DNA of 64,000 nucleotides from CADEFX01 sp963806735 (GTDB lineage: Bacteria > Pseudomonadota > Alphaproteobacteria > Rhizobiales > Hyphomicrobiaceae): the NCBI GenBank assembly GCA_963806735.1, contig CAWEBE010000067.1, forward strand, positions 1 to 64,000, given 5' to 3'. Position numbers and translations under genes: made by a program. Under the pieces are notes generated by a model that had not been told where the DNA came from, searched no databases, and was given only the letters and a program-made list of their open reading frames with translations. Positions within the stretch are counted from its first letter, which is position 1. The number at the start of each line of letters is the position of its first letter. This document shows positions 25,307 through 33,964 of this stretch, piece by piece.

Positions 25307-27636
25307 CCCAAGCCGCCAATCTCGGATTCCCCCGCATCGGCGCCAGGCGCGAGCTCAAGCAGGCCACGGAAGCCTACTGGAAAGGCAGCATCGATGCCCC
25401 AGCGCTGCTCGCGGCCGGGGTGGAACTGCGAGCGCGACACTGGAAGCTGCAGCGCGATCAGGGAATCTCCGTCATCCCGTCGAACGACTTCTCCTTCTAC
25501 GATCAGATGCTCGACCTGACAGCGGCGCTCGGCGCCATCCCGCCGCGCTTTGTGACCGATGCAAGCGCCCAGCCGACCCATCCCAATGGCAGCGCACGGG
25601 GTGCCATGGAGGAAGCGGCCCGGGGCGCTGGCCATATTGAGCTGGATTGTTATTTCGCCATGGCGCGCGGCACCAAGGACGCTTCGGCGATGGAAATGAC
25701 GAAATGGTTCGATACCAACTACCACTACATCGTGCCGGAGCTTCGCAAGGACCAGACGTTCAAGCTGTCATCGCGCAAGGCGGTGGACGAATTCAAGGAA
25801 GCGAAAGCGCTTGGCATCACCACACGGCCGGTGCTCATCGGGCCGGTGACCTATCTCATGCTTGGCAAAGTGAAGGGCGAGGAATTCGAGCCCATTTCCC
25901 TCTTGGATAGACTGCTCCCCGTCTATGCAGAACTGCTCGGCGCCCTCAAATCCGCTGGTGCGGAATGGGTGCAGATCGACGAGCCGGTGCTTGCCTTGGA
26001 TCTGTCGCCGTCACAGAAGCGCGCGCTGCGCCTCGCCTACCGCCAGCTTGCGCCGGCGGCGCCGAAGATCATGCTTGCGAGCTATTTCGGCGAATATGGC
26101 CACAACCTTGCCATCGCGGCTGATCTTCCCGTCGCCGGCCATCATGCCGATCTGGTGCGTGGACGCACCGAGCTCGACAAGCTGCTCAGCACCCTCCCCG
26201 CAGATCGAGTTCTCTCGCTCGGCGTCATCGATGGCCGCAACATCTGGCGCGCCAATCTGCATGATGCCTTCGATCTCATCGAGAAGGCGCTGGCCGCGCG
26301 AAGTGGCGACGTTCTCCAGATTGCTCCATCCTGCTCGCTCATTCACAGCCCGGTCGATCTCGACGGCGAGAGCAAGCTCGATGCCGAGCTGAAGAGCTGG
26401 ATGGCGTTCGCAACGCAGAAGCTTGGCGAAATGGCGACGCTGGCGACTGCCGCGACAAATGGCAGGAAAACCGTGGAGCCCGCCTTCCAAGCGAGGTATG
26501 AGGCAGCCAGAAGCCGCGCTACTTCGGCTCGGATTCACAATCCCAAAGTTGCCGAACGCATCGCCGCAGTCTCTGCGAAGGATCTCGCGCGGCAAAGCCC
26601 CTTCGAAGCACGAAGAAAGAGACAGCGTGCGTTGATCCCGCTGCCTTCCTTCCCGACCACGACCATCGGTTCATTCCCGCAGACGGCGGAGGTGCGCAAG
26701 GCCCGCGCCGCACATCGCAAGGGCGACCTCGACGACGCGGCCTACAACGCGTTTCTGAAGAAGGAGACGGAGAACGCCGTGCGCATCCAGGAGGAACTCG
26801 ACATCGACGTGCTGGTGCACGGGGAGTTCGAGCGCAACGACATGGTCGAGTATTTCGGGGAGCAACTGGCAGGCTTTGCCTTCACGCAGAACGGCTGGGT
26901 GCAGTCCTACGGATCGCGCTACGTGAAGCCGCCGGTCATCTTTGGCGATGTGTCGCGGCCCAAGCCGATGACGGTCGAATGGTCGGCCTATGCGCAGTCG
27001 CTTACCAAGCGGCCAATGAAGGGCATGCTCACCGGTCCCGTCACCATTCTGCAATGGTCATTCGTGCGCAACGACCAGCCCCGGTCGGCGACCTGCAAGC
27101 AGATCGCGCTCGCCATCCGCGATGAAGTGCTCGATCTCGAAAAGGCGGGCATTCGCCTGATCCAGATCGACGAACCGGCGCTGCGCGAAGGTTTGCCATT
27201 GCGCAATGCGGACCGCGAAAAGTATCTGAAATGGGCCGTCGACTGCTTCCGCCTGTCCGCTGGCGGCGTCGCGGATGAGACGCAGATCCACACGCACATG
27301 TGCTACTGCGAGTTCAATGACATCATGCCGTCGATTGCGGCGCTCGATGCAGATGTCATATCGATCGAGACCTCGCGATCCGACATGGAGCTCTTGGAGA
27401 GCTTCGCGGATTTCAAATACCCGAACGAGATCGGGCCTGGCGTCTACGATATCCATTCACCGCGCTGCCCGAGCGCTGCGGACATGAGCAAGCTCCTCGG
27501 CAAGGCCACGGAGCACCTTGCTCCCGATCAGATCTGGGTCAATCCCGATTGCGGTCTCAAGACCCGCAAATGGGAAGAGGTCAAACCGGCCCTCGTCAAC
27601 ATGGTCCAGGCGGCCAAGGTTCTGCGATCGACGTAA
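25303..27636 (+). CDS. metE: Cobalamin-independent methionine synthase
   Basis: 5-methyltetrahydropteroyltriglutamate-homocysteine methyltransferase, 777 residues, cytoplasmic, last step of methionine synthesis without B12. N-terminal barrel starts MTQAANLGFPRIGARRELK. The C-terminal catalytic barrel starts near TTTIGSFPQTAEVRKARAAH. Zinc ligands lie in QIHTHMCYCEFND (His and Cys) and NPDCGLKTRKWEE (Cys), with folate/homocysteine residues in DVISIETSRSDMELLE. The start at 25303 has AAGGAAAGG upstream and overlaps the preceding stop. Riboswitch-controlled, implying that a B12-dependent MetH exists elsewhere in the genome. Confidence 0.97.
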   Translation: MTQAANLGFPRIGARRELKQATEAYWKGSIDAPALLAAGVELRARHWKLQRDQGISVIPSNDFSFYDQMLDLTAALGAIPPRFVTDASAQPTHPNGSARGAMEEAARGAGHIELDCYFAMARGTKDASAMEMTKWFDTNYHYIVPELRKDQTFKLSSRKAVDEFKEAKALGITTRPVLIGPVTYLMLGKVKGEEFEPISLLDRLLPVYAELLGALKSAGAEWVQIDEPVLALDLSPSQKRALRLAYRQLAPAAPKIMLASYFGEYGHNLAIAADLPVAGHHADLVRGRTELDKLLSTLPADRVLSLGVIDGRNIWRANLHDAFDLIEKALAARSGDVLQIAPSCSLIHSPVDLDGESKLDAELKSWMAFATQKLGEMATLATAATNGRKTVEPAFQARYEAARSRATSARIHNPKVAERIAAVSAKDLARQSPFEARRKRQRALIPLPSFPTTTIGSFPQTAEVRKARAAHRKGDLDDAAYNAFLKKETENAVRIQEELDIDVLVHGEFERNDMVEYFGEQLAGFAFTQNGWVQSYGSRYVKPPVIFGDVSRPKPMTVEWSAYAQSLTKRPMKGMLTGPVTILQWSFVRNDQPRSATCKQIALAIRDEVLDLEKAGIRLIQIDEPALREGLPLRNADREKYLKWAVDCFRLSAGGVADETQIHTHMCYCEFNDIMPSIAALDADVISIETSRSDMELLESFADFKYPNEIGPGVYDIHSPRCPSAADMSKLLGKATEHLAPDQIWVNPDCGLKTRKWEEVKPALVNMVQAAKVLRST

Positions 27637-27643
27637 GGCGGCC

Positions 27644-28021
27644 TTACGTGTACCGGAAGTCAAAGTCGGCGGAGTGTGTCGATGATTGGAGCACAAAGGA
27701 CTGCATGACGAAGTCGTCGTACAGCCCTGGAGCAACGTCTGTCGCGACTTCTACCCTGACGCTGAAATACCGCTCCTTGGTGATCGGCGCGGGTTGAATG
27801 GTGACTGTATCTAGGGTCATCAGGACTTGACCAACCTGTCGGCGAGACCATGCCGGCGGGTTGGACCCGGCGATAAGATCATAAGCGAACACAGTAACCA
27901 GACGTCCTTGGTAAGGAGGATAAATCTTGATCCGATTTGCCGTCAGCACAGACTTGATGTCATCAGGGTCGGCGTTGTTGGCATCAGCAGATACCGGAGG
28001 GTTGAGGCGCGCAGCCCTCAC
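27644..28021 (-). CDS. Hypothetical protein coupled to a Bug protein gene
   Basis: Unrecognised 125-residue protein. Alternating strands dominate (RIKIYPPYQGRLVTVFAYDL, QVLMTLDTVTIQPAPITKER, YFSVRVEVATDVAPGLYDDF), suggesting a beta-sandwich; no signal peptide seen. Its GTG start overlaps the stop of the upstream Bug gene as GTGA, so translation is probably coupled and it is likely co-transcribed. Convergent with metE, leaving only seven bases between them. Function unknown; a phage-like or adaptor beta domain is possible. Confidence 0.5.
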   Translation of the reverse strand: MRAARLNPPVSADANNADPDDIKSVLTANRIKIYPPYQGRLVTVFAYDLIAGSNPPAWSRRQVGQVLMTLDTVTIQPAPITKERYFSVRVEVATDVAPGLYDDFVMQSFVLQSSTHSADFDFRYT

Positions 28022-29007
28022 TGCGGCGTTAGGCCGATCGCCTTGATAAGCTTTCCGAAGTGGGTGATGTCCTTCGCCACCGTGTCGCCCAAAGCTTCCG
28101 CCGTGCTGTAGGCTGGAACAAGACCGCTCTGGACGAGCTTGTCCAATACATCCGGCAGAGTCATCACGCGCTTCAACTCGGCACTCAGTCTGTCGATGAT
28201 CGGCTGTGGTGTTCCCGCCGGTGCGCTCAGCCCAAAAAACGTCGGACGCACCGTATCGGCACCGCCGCCAGCCTCGCTGACTGTTGGCACGTCCGGAAAC
28301 AGAGGGTGGCGCGTTTCGGTCCCGACGGCCAATGCACGCAAGCGCCCTTCACGAACGAACGGGAGGGCACCCGTCGTTGCCACCAACGTCACTGGGACCT
28401 CCCCTGCCACCGCCGCATTGAGCGCGGGCCCGGCCCCTTTGTAGGGAATCTGCAGTAGGTTGATGTCGAGATGCCGCATCAGGGCTTCGACATTCATATG
28501 CGCCAAGCCGCCGACGGCGAGGTTGCCGTAGGCCACCGTGCCCGGCTTGGCTTTCGCCAAGATTGCGAGTTCGGCTAGAGATTTTGCCGGCACCGAGGGA
28601 TTGGCGACCAGGACGAAGGGCCCATCGGCGGCCTTGCCGATCCACGCGAAGCTCTTGAGCGTGTCGTACGGCAGGCTCGCGTAGGTGCTGGGGGCGATCA
28701 CGATATCGCGGTTCACCTGCAGCAGCGTGTAACCATCGGGCGCAGCCTTGGCCACGGCATCGTTGGCAATTGTGGTGCCGGCTCCTGGCTTGGTATCGAT
28801 GATCACTGGCTGGCCCAGGCCTTCGCTCATCTTCTGCGCCAGCACGCGTGCCGTAAAGTCCGAGGCTCCCCCTGGCGGGAATGGCACGACCAGCTTGATC
28901 GGCTTGACAGGGTAGGTTGCGACCGTCTGGGCGCTCGCTTTTACCGCAGGCGACAGGCCTGAGAGGGCGAGGCCAGCCGCAAACGCGCGCCGTGAGACGT
29001 GTGGCAC
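28018..29007 (-). CDS. Bug/TctC-family tripartite tricarboxylate binding protein
   Basis: Periplasmic receptor of 329 residues starting at a GTG with AGGAGG eight bases upstream. VPHVSRRAFAAGLALSGLSP gives a Tat-like signal; the mature part begins YPVKPIKLVVPFPPGGASDF, then DTKPGAGTTIANDAVAKAAP, both hallmark Bug motifs. Orphan, no tctAB neighbours, but followed by a coupled small gene and, upstream on the same strand, a TRAP operon 150 bases away. Ligand unknown, probably a carboxylic acid. Confidence 0.88.
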   Translation of the reverse strand: MPHVSRRAFAAGLALSGLSPAVKASAQTVATYPVKPIKLVVPFPPGGASDFTARVLAQKMSEGLGQPVIIDTKPGAGTTIANDAVAKAAPDGYTLLQVNRDIVIAPSTYASLPYDTLKSFAWIGKAADGPFVLVANPSVPAKSLAELAILAKAKPGTVAYGNLAVGGLAHMNVEALMRHLDINLLQIPYKGAGPALNAAVAGEVPVTLVATTGALPFVREGRLRALAVGTETRHPLFPDVPTVSEAGGGADTVRPTFFGLSAPAGTPQPIIDRLSAELKRVMTLPDVLDKLVQSGLVPAYSTAEALGDTVAKDITHFGKLIKAIGLTPQ

Positions 29008-29158
29008 GGAAACGCTCCTCCTGTTGTTCTTCTTTTGCCGGCTTCCCGTTGCGCGGTGGTCGCCCGGGCTTTCAGCCAGACTAACCAAAAGCGCTAGGAC
29101 TGTCAGGGGTCAAAAATTCGTCGTTTGATCGTACTTATCAGGGGATTCAACGCGGGTC

Positions 29159-30469
29159 CTATCGGCCGATCATCAATGCTGGCAGCCATGTGACGCAGCG
29201 CGGGAAGGCAACGATCATACAAAGCACGAGCAGCTGAAGGCCGATGAACGGCCAGATGCCGACGTACATATGACGCAGCGTGATCTCCTTCGGCGCTATG
29301 CCGCGCAGATAGAAGATCGATGGCGCCATCGGCGGCGTCAGATAAGCGGTTTGCAGCATCACGAGGAAGACCACGCAGAACCACACCACATCAAAGCCGG
29401 CGCTCACGATCAGAGGCGCGGTGATCGGTACTATGATGAGGATGATGACGAGCGGATCGAGCATAAATCCTGCGAGGAAGGTAATAAGCATCACGACGCC
29501 GAACAGCCCCCAGGGGCCGACATCAGTGGCCTTCATCATGCGGTCGATCGTCTCCAGGCCTCCCGAGCCGACGAAGATGGACGCAAAGATCGATCCGCAG
29601 GTGACGATGAACAGGATCATCGCCGTGATGCGCACCGTGCGCAGCGTCGAGTCGACGAGCGTCGGCCATGTGAGCCGTCTGTACGCGGCGGCCAGCAACA
29701 CCGTGCCCAGCGCCCCCGTCGCGGAGGCCTCCGTCGGCGTGGCGATGCCGGCCATCATCGAGCCGAGCACGGCGATGATGACGAGCACGGGAGGGATCAG
29801 CACTTGCACCGTAAGCACCAGGCGATCGGCCAAGGGCGGCACGGGCTCGCCCTCGATGCGCGGGCCATCTTGCGGCCGCAGCAAGCAGCGCACGAAGATG
29901 TAGACAATGTAGCTGGCGGCTAGCATCAGCCCTGGCACGATCATGCCGATCAGGATCGAGCCAACCGAGGCATTGGCCACCGGGCCGATCACGACCGCGA
30001 GAACGGACGGCGGGATGATGGTGCCAAGCGAGCCGCCCGCGCAGATCGTGCCGCAGATCAGGGGCTTGTTATAGTTGTGGCGCAGCATGGCCGGAATGGC
30101 GAGCAATCCGACCACGGTTTCCGTCGCGCCCACGACACCGCTCGTTGCCGCGAACACGACGCACATGAGGACCGTCCCGATCGCCATGCCGCCGGGAATG
30201 CGGCGGGTCCACATGTGGATGGCCTCGAACAGGCGCGAGGCGATGCCGGATGCCTCGAACATAGCCCCCATGAAGATGAAGAGCGGTACGGCGGCCAGCA
30301 CCTGCGCTGTAGCAACCTCCTCGATCTTCAACAGCGACTGATGCAGCAGGCCGACCGTGCCGAACGATTGCAGGCCGAACAGGATCGCCAGCGCCAGCAT
30401 CACGAACGACACGGGAAAGCCGGTCAGAATACCGGCGAGCAGGGCCGGAAACATCCACAGTGACGACAT
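29159..30469 (-). CDS. TRAP transporter large permease (DctM-like)
   Basis: Inner-membrane translocator of a TRAP secondary transporter driven by an ion gradient, 436 residues, about 12 membrane helices. Family motifs include MGAMFEASGIASRLFEAIHM, CGTICAGGSLGTIIPPSVLA and GFMLDPLVIILIIVPITAPL. The ATG at 30469 with GAGAGG upstream is chosen over an in-frame codon nine residues earlier. Downstream of dctQ and dctP in the usual order P-Q-M on the reverse strand. Confidence 0.92.
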   Translation of the reverse strand: MSSLWMFPALLAGILTGFPVSFVMLALAILFGLQSFGTVGLLHQSLLKIEEVATAQVLAAVPLFIFMGAMFEASGIASRLFEAIHMWTRRIPGGMAIGTVLMCVVFAATSGVVGATETVVGLLAIPAMLRHNYNKPLICGTICAGGSLGTIIPPSVLAVVIGPVANASVGSILIGMIVPGLMLAASYIVYIFVRCLLRPQDGPRIEGEPVPPLADRLVLTVQVLIPPVLVIIAVLGSMMAGIATPTEASATGALGTVLLAAAYRRLTWPTLVDSTLRTVRITAMILFIVTCGSIFASIFVGSGGLETIDRMMKATDVGPWGLFGVVMLITFLAGFMLDPLVIILIIVPITAPLIVSAGFDVVWFCVVFLVMLQTAYLTPPMAPSIFYLRGIAPKEITLRHMYVGIWPFIGLQLLVLCMIVAFPRCVTWLPALMIGR

Positions 30470-30544
30470 GCAGTCCTCTCGGATCGGCCGCGCCATCGGC
30501 CGGCAAGGTTGGAAGTGTTCGACGCCGGACGGCTCGCGGTCGGA

Positions 30545-31081
30545 TCAGACGGTGGCCTGTTCCTCCTCGGCCTCTCGGACGAGCGGGCAACCCATGATCG
30601 AGTAGATCCGCTTGATGATCTCGGCGAAGACCTGCAGCGTGAACGCAAGAAAGCCGACGAAGAGAATGAGGCGGAACGGCCAGAGCACCGGGTTCCAGGC
30701 CGACGAACCGGATCGCTCGCCGGTGCGATAAGCCTCGAAGAAGTAGTGCCAGAGCCCCCAGGTGATCCAGGCCGATGCCGGCAGCAGGATCAGCGTGAAG
30801 CCTATGACATCGACATAGCGCAGGCGCGGGCGCGTCTGCGGCGTGTAGAGCAAGTCGACGCGCACGTGCGCGTCGTGCGACAGCGCGTAGCCGATCGACA
30901 GGATGAAAGCCGCGCCCATCAGCCAAGTGTTGATGTCGAAGCCCCAGAGCGTGGGTGCATTGAACCCGTACCTGAGAACGACGTCATAGAGCATGAGGAC
31001 GATGAGGACGATGACGAGAACTGCGGCAACGACGCCGCAGGCCCCGCTCAAACGGTCGATCGCTCGCACCAGATTTCGCAT
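30545..31081 (-). CDS. TRAP transporter small permease (DctQ-like)
   Basis: Four-helix membrane subunit of 178 residues linking binding protein and large permease. LVRAIDRLSGACGVVAAVLV, the tryptophan-containing NTWLMGAAFILSIGYALSHD and AHVRVDLLYTPQTRPRLRYV are typical of DctQ. It lies 77 bases after the binding protein gene and 75 bases before dctM. Substrate set by the binding protein. Confidence 0.88.
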   Translation of the reverse strand: MRNLVRAIDRLSGACGVVAAVLVIVLIVLMLYDVVLRYGFNAPTLWGFDINTWLMGAAFILSIGYALSHDAHVRVDLLYTPQTRPRLRYVDVIGFTLILLPASAWITWGLWHYFFEAYRTGERSGSSAWNPVLWPFRLILFVGFLAFTLQVFAEIIKRIYSIMGCPLVREAEEEQATV

Positions 31082-31158
31082 GAGGAGCCTCTACGCGGGC
31101 TTCGGCCGATCGACGGCCGAAGCTTTCTTGTGTCGCAGTCTTGCGACGGGCGGATGCC

Positions 31159-32205
31159 TCACTTGAATTCCGAGCGATAGCCCTTGGCCCCGTTCCACCG
31201 GGCCTCGAACTCGCGCTTGCTTTCGAGCGCCTTCTTGAACCAGGCGTTCTCCGCGGCGGTCTTGTCCTCCCACTCGCGCGTGGCCTTCTTCACGGCCTCG
31301 ATGTAACTCGGCTCGACGTACAGCACCTCGGCGCCGTCCTCTTTGTATTTGCTGAGCGCGCCCGTGTCCTGATACGTGAGCGACATCCACGACTCGAGCG
31401 TCGTCTTCTTGGCAGCTTCCTCTAGAAGTACTTTGGTATGGGCATCGAACCCGTCCCACAACGCTTTGTCGAAGATGCACTCCTGCACCGCGGCCGGCTG
31501 ATGCAGTCCAGGTAGGATCACGTACTTGGCGATCTTGTGAAAGCCGAGCGGCAGATTGATCGCGGGCGTGCCCCATTCGATGGCATCGACGACGCCGCGC
31601 TCGAGCGCCGGATATACCTCGCCGCCGGCCAGGATGACCGTGGATGCACCGAGGGAGGCCGCCACCTCGGCCCAGGCGCCGGCGGTGCGCAGCTTGAGCC
31701 CTTTCAGGTCCTCGGGTTTCGTCACCGGCTTGCGCGAGTGCATGTGGATCTCGTCCGAGTGCGCCCCGCAAGGCAGCGCCACCAGCCCGAACTTCTCCAT
31801 GCGCCACTCGGCCCACATTTTTGCGCCACCTGCCTCGTACAGCCAGTGCAGGTGAGCCTCGATGCCGGGTGAGCCGACGTAGCCGGCAAAGATCACGCCG
31901 GCCTTGTCCACACCCCAGTCGTAGTTGGGCGATGCGTTACCCGACGGAGCGATCTTCTTTTGAACCGTCTCGGTGACCTTCAGTGCTGAGCCAATCGTGC
32001 CCCCCGGGAAGACTTGGAACTTGACCTTTCCGTTGGTCAACTTCTCGGCGTTGTTGGCAAAACCTTTGGCGAAGGAGTCGAGAAACAAGCCGCCCGGCCA
32101 GCTCGTCGCCATTCGGATGCTTTCCTGGGCGAACGACGGCATAGCAGTCGCAACGGCAATTGCCGCGGCGCACGCGAGTGCGCTCGCCTTCGCGCGAAGT
32201 TTCAT
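31159..32205 (-). CDS. TRAP transporter substrate-binding protein (DctP-like)
   Basis: Periplasmic binding protein of 348 residues, signal peptide ending MPSFAQ. IRMATSWPGGLFLDSFAKGF and MHSRKPVTKPEDLKGLKLRT are DctP-family motifs; the arginine in KLRTAGAWAEV is the carboxylate-anchoring position. GIINLPLGFHK-like segment (AINLPLGFHKIAKYVILPGL) is common in mannitol/keto-acid-type TRAP receptors. GGGAGG precedes the ATG. First gene of the TRAP operon. The exact carboxylate is unknown. Confidence 0.9.
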   Translation of the reverse strand: MKLRAKASALACAAAIAVATAMPSFAQESIRMATSWPGGLFLDSFAKGFANNAEKLTNGKVKFQVFPGGTIGSALKVTETVQKKIAPSGNASPNYDWGVDKAGVIFAGYVGSPGIEAHLHWLYEAGGAKMWAEWRMEKFGLVALPCGAHSDEIHMHSRKPVTKPEDLKGLKLRTAGAWAEVAASLGASTVILAGGEVYPALERGVVDAIEWGTPAINLPLGFHKIAKYVILPGLHQPAAVQECIFDKALWDGFDAHTKVLLEEAAKKTTLESWMSLTYQDTGALSKYKEDGAEVLYVEPSYIEAVKKATREWEDKTAAENAWFKKALESKREFEARWNGAKGYRSEFK

Positions 32206-32453
32206 GAATTCCTCCCGGCGTTCGTATGTCGTTGGGATACTGAGTATTTGACCTTCCGCTTGCCGCGTTCATTGGTCAAGAGATTCATCGACTGGTGCGA
32301 GGCTAGTTACCCTGACCGTAAGCACCTGCACCGTTCAGCTAAGCGATTTGGAACGCCATCATGCCGTAGCGCCACGAACTTGGGATAGCATTCGATGCTG
32401 CGGCATGTGCGCGAATCATCTATCTCCACGCTCCTTCTGAGAACAGGGTGGAC

Positions 32454-33365
32454 ATGCCACAGTTCCTTGCAGTGTCAAACCGGAAGGGTGGAGTGGGCAA
32501 ATCGACCCTGTCCATCATGCTTGCGCACGCGTTTGCCGCCTGGTCTGGGCTGCGCGTCCTGGTGATGGACCTCGACACGCAGTGCAACGCTTCCTTGATG
32601 CTGATCGGTGGCGAGGAGTGGCAGCGCGCATGCCAGCGAGGTCGCACAATCGCGGATTATTTCTATGACCGCTTTGACAAGGTGGCCGACGACGAGTTGG
32701 CCTATGTGTTGAGCGACGTTGGCGACATAGCGCACTCTCGTGGGAAATGGCTGACAGCGTTCCGGTCTGCGCCAGGTCGGATTTCTCTGCTCCCCGGGTC
32801 CCAGCAGTTGGAGGACATTCAGGGTGAACTGCTGCTGAGGCATGCCAAGAAGGACTTGGATGCGGACGCGGTGGCTGTACAGATTCGCGCACGCATGAAG
32901 CGGCTCATGAGGCATTTCGGTATGGATGCCGACTTGGTCGTTCTTGACTGTCCACCAGGTCTTTCGTTGGCAGCCCTTGCCGCGCTTGATCTTGCCGACC
33001 ACGTGCTGGTGCCATTTCGGGCTGACTATGTTGCACAGTTCGGGCTCGACCGCGTCGCAATGTTGATCGAACGCGCCGAAACGGCCGAACAGCTCGCGAC
33101 CATCCCGCTCGAGCGGCGACGCTACTCTTGCCTATCGAATTGCTGGTCTGGCGAGGGTCACGAGCGGCTCCTGATCGATCAACTTGCCCTCGATCATCCA
33201 ATGCTGAGGACGCGCATCCCAACTCTTTCGAGCATTGCACGCGCCTCCGATTGGGACGAGACAAAGAAGACGATGGAAGTAAAGTACGGAGATGCGCTGC
33301 CTCACCTGCGTGCGCTTCACACCGAATTAGCTGATGGGTTAGGGCAGCTGGCCAAAACCGCTTGA
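32454..33365 (+). CDS. ParA-family ATPase (orphan)
   Basis: Deviant Walker-type ATPase of 303 residues used for positioning of DNA or protein cargo. NRKGGVGKST is the deviant Walker A with the signature lysine, VMDLDTQCNASLM follows, and LVVLDCPPGLSLAALAALDL is the second motif. The ATG at 32454 is preferred over a GTG two codons earlier. A small partner gene follows by a few bases. No ParB or parS and no replication gene nearby, so this is probably a cargo-positioning or accessory system rather than plasmid partition. It is not close to the main ParA group of plasmid systems by eye. Confidence 0.85.
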   Translation: MPQFLAVSNRKGGVGKSTLSIMLAHAFAAWSGLRVLVMDLDTQCNASLMLIGGEEWQRACQRGRTIADYFYDRFDKVADDELAYVLSDVGDIAHSRGKWLTAFRSAPGRISLLPGSQQLEDIQGELLLRHAKKDLDADAVAVQIRARMKRLMRHFGMDADLVVLDCPPGLSLAALAALDLADHVLVPFRADYVAQFGLDRVAMLIERAETAEQLATIPLERRRYSCLSNCWSGEGHERLLIDQLALDHPMLRTRIPTLSSIARASDWDETKKTMEVKYGDALPHLRALHTELADGLGQLAKTA

Positions 33366-33370
33366 TAACG

Positions 33371-33797
33371 ATGGGAAAGAAAACCAGAGCTCTGTCGGGC
33401 GCTTCATTGGAAGCCTACTTCCGGCGCGTTTTGCAGGCCATCGACCTGTCGGATGACCAACGCACCTGGATAGTGCAGCGACTTCGTCGAGATATCGCGT
33501 TACTGCGCGTCCGCAAAGGTGCGCACGCAGGACCGAACGAGCACAACCTCGTAGGCTGTTGTCGCGCCAAAGTTTGATCCATTCACGCCCAATGTCATTG
33601 TCGTCCTGCGCAAGGAAGGGCGCGACGCTGCACTTGCAGCACTAGCTACGATTGAGAGCGCTCAGGACCTACGCTCATTAGCGTGCGAGCAGCGGCTCCA
33701 TATCGACGGCGATCTGTCTTCAAACGCTGCAATTCGCCTCGCCATCGTCACGGCCGCAGAGCGCCGTATAGCCAATCGCATGGCGGCTGCGACGTAA
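33371..33797 (+). pseudogene. ParA partner protein, frameshifted
   Basis: Begins MGKKTRALSGASLEAYFRRV and continues LQAIDLSDDQRTWIVQRLRR, helical and basic, then after RVRKGAHAGPNEHN the frame closes at 33577. In another frame directly after, coding resumes: APKFDPFTPNVIVVLRKEGR, then ATIESAQDLRSLACEQRLHI and IVTAAERRIANRMAAAT, stop at 33795-33797. The two halves read as one protein of about 140 residues with a one-base shift near 33550. It directly follows the ParA gene and is likely its dedicated partner. Real split or sequence error cannot be told. Confidence 0.6.
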
Positions 33798-33964
33798 CGG
33801 ATCAATGGGCGTCAAGCATCACGCGCGTCAGCGCGACCCTCAACGCAGTGGTGATGCACAGTCGCGGCGACGATCCGCTGCCGGGCCAAGCGGATCCATG
33901 CAGTCTTGCGGCACTCGACGCTCGAGCTGTTTGCATGCTTGGCACGGCTGCCCCATAAGACGTC

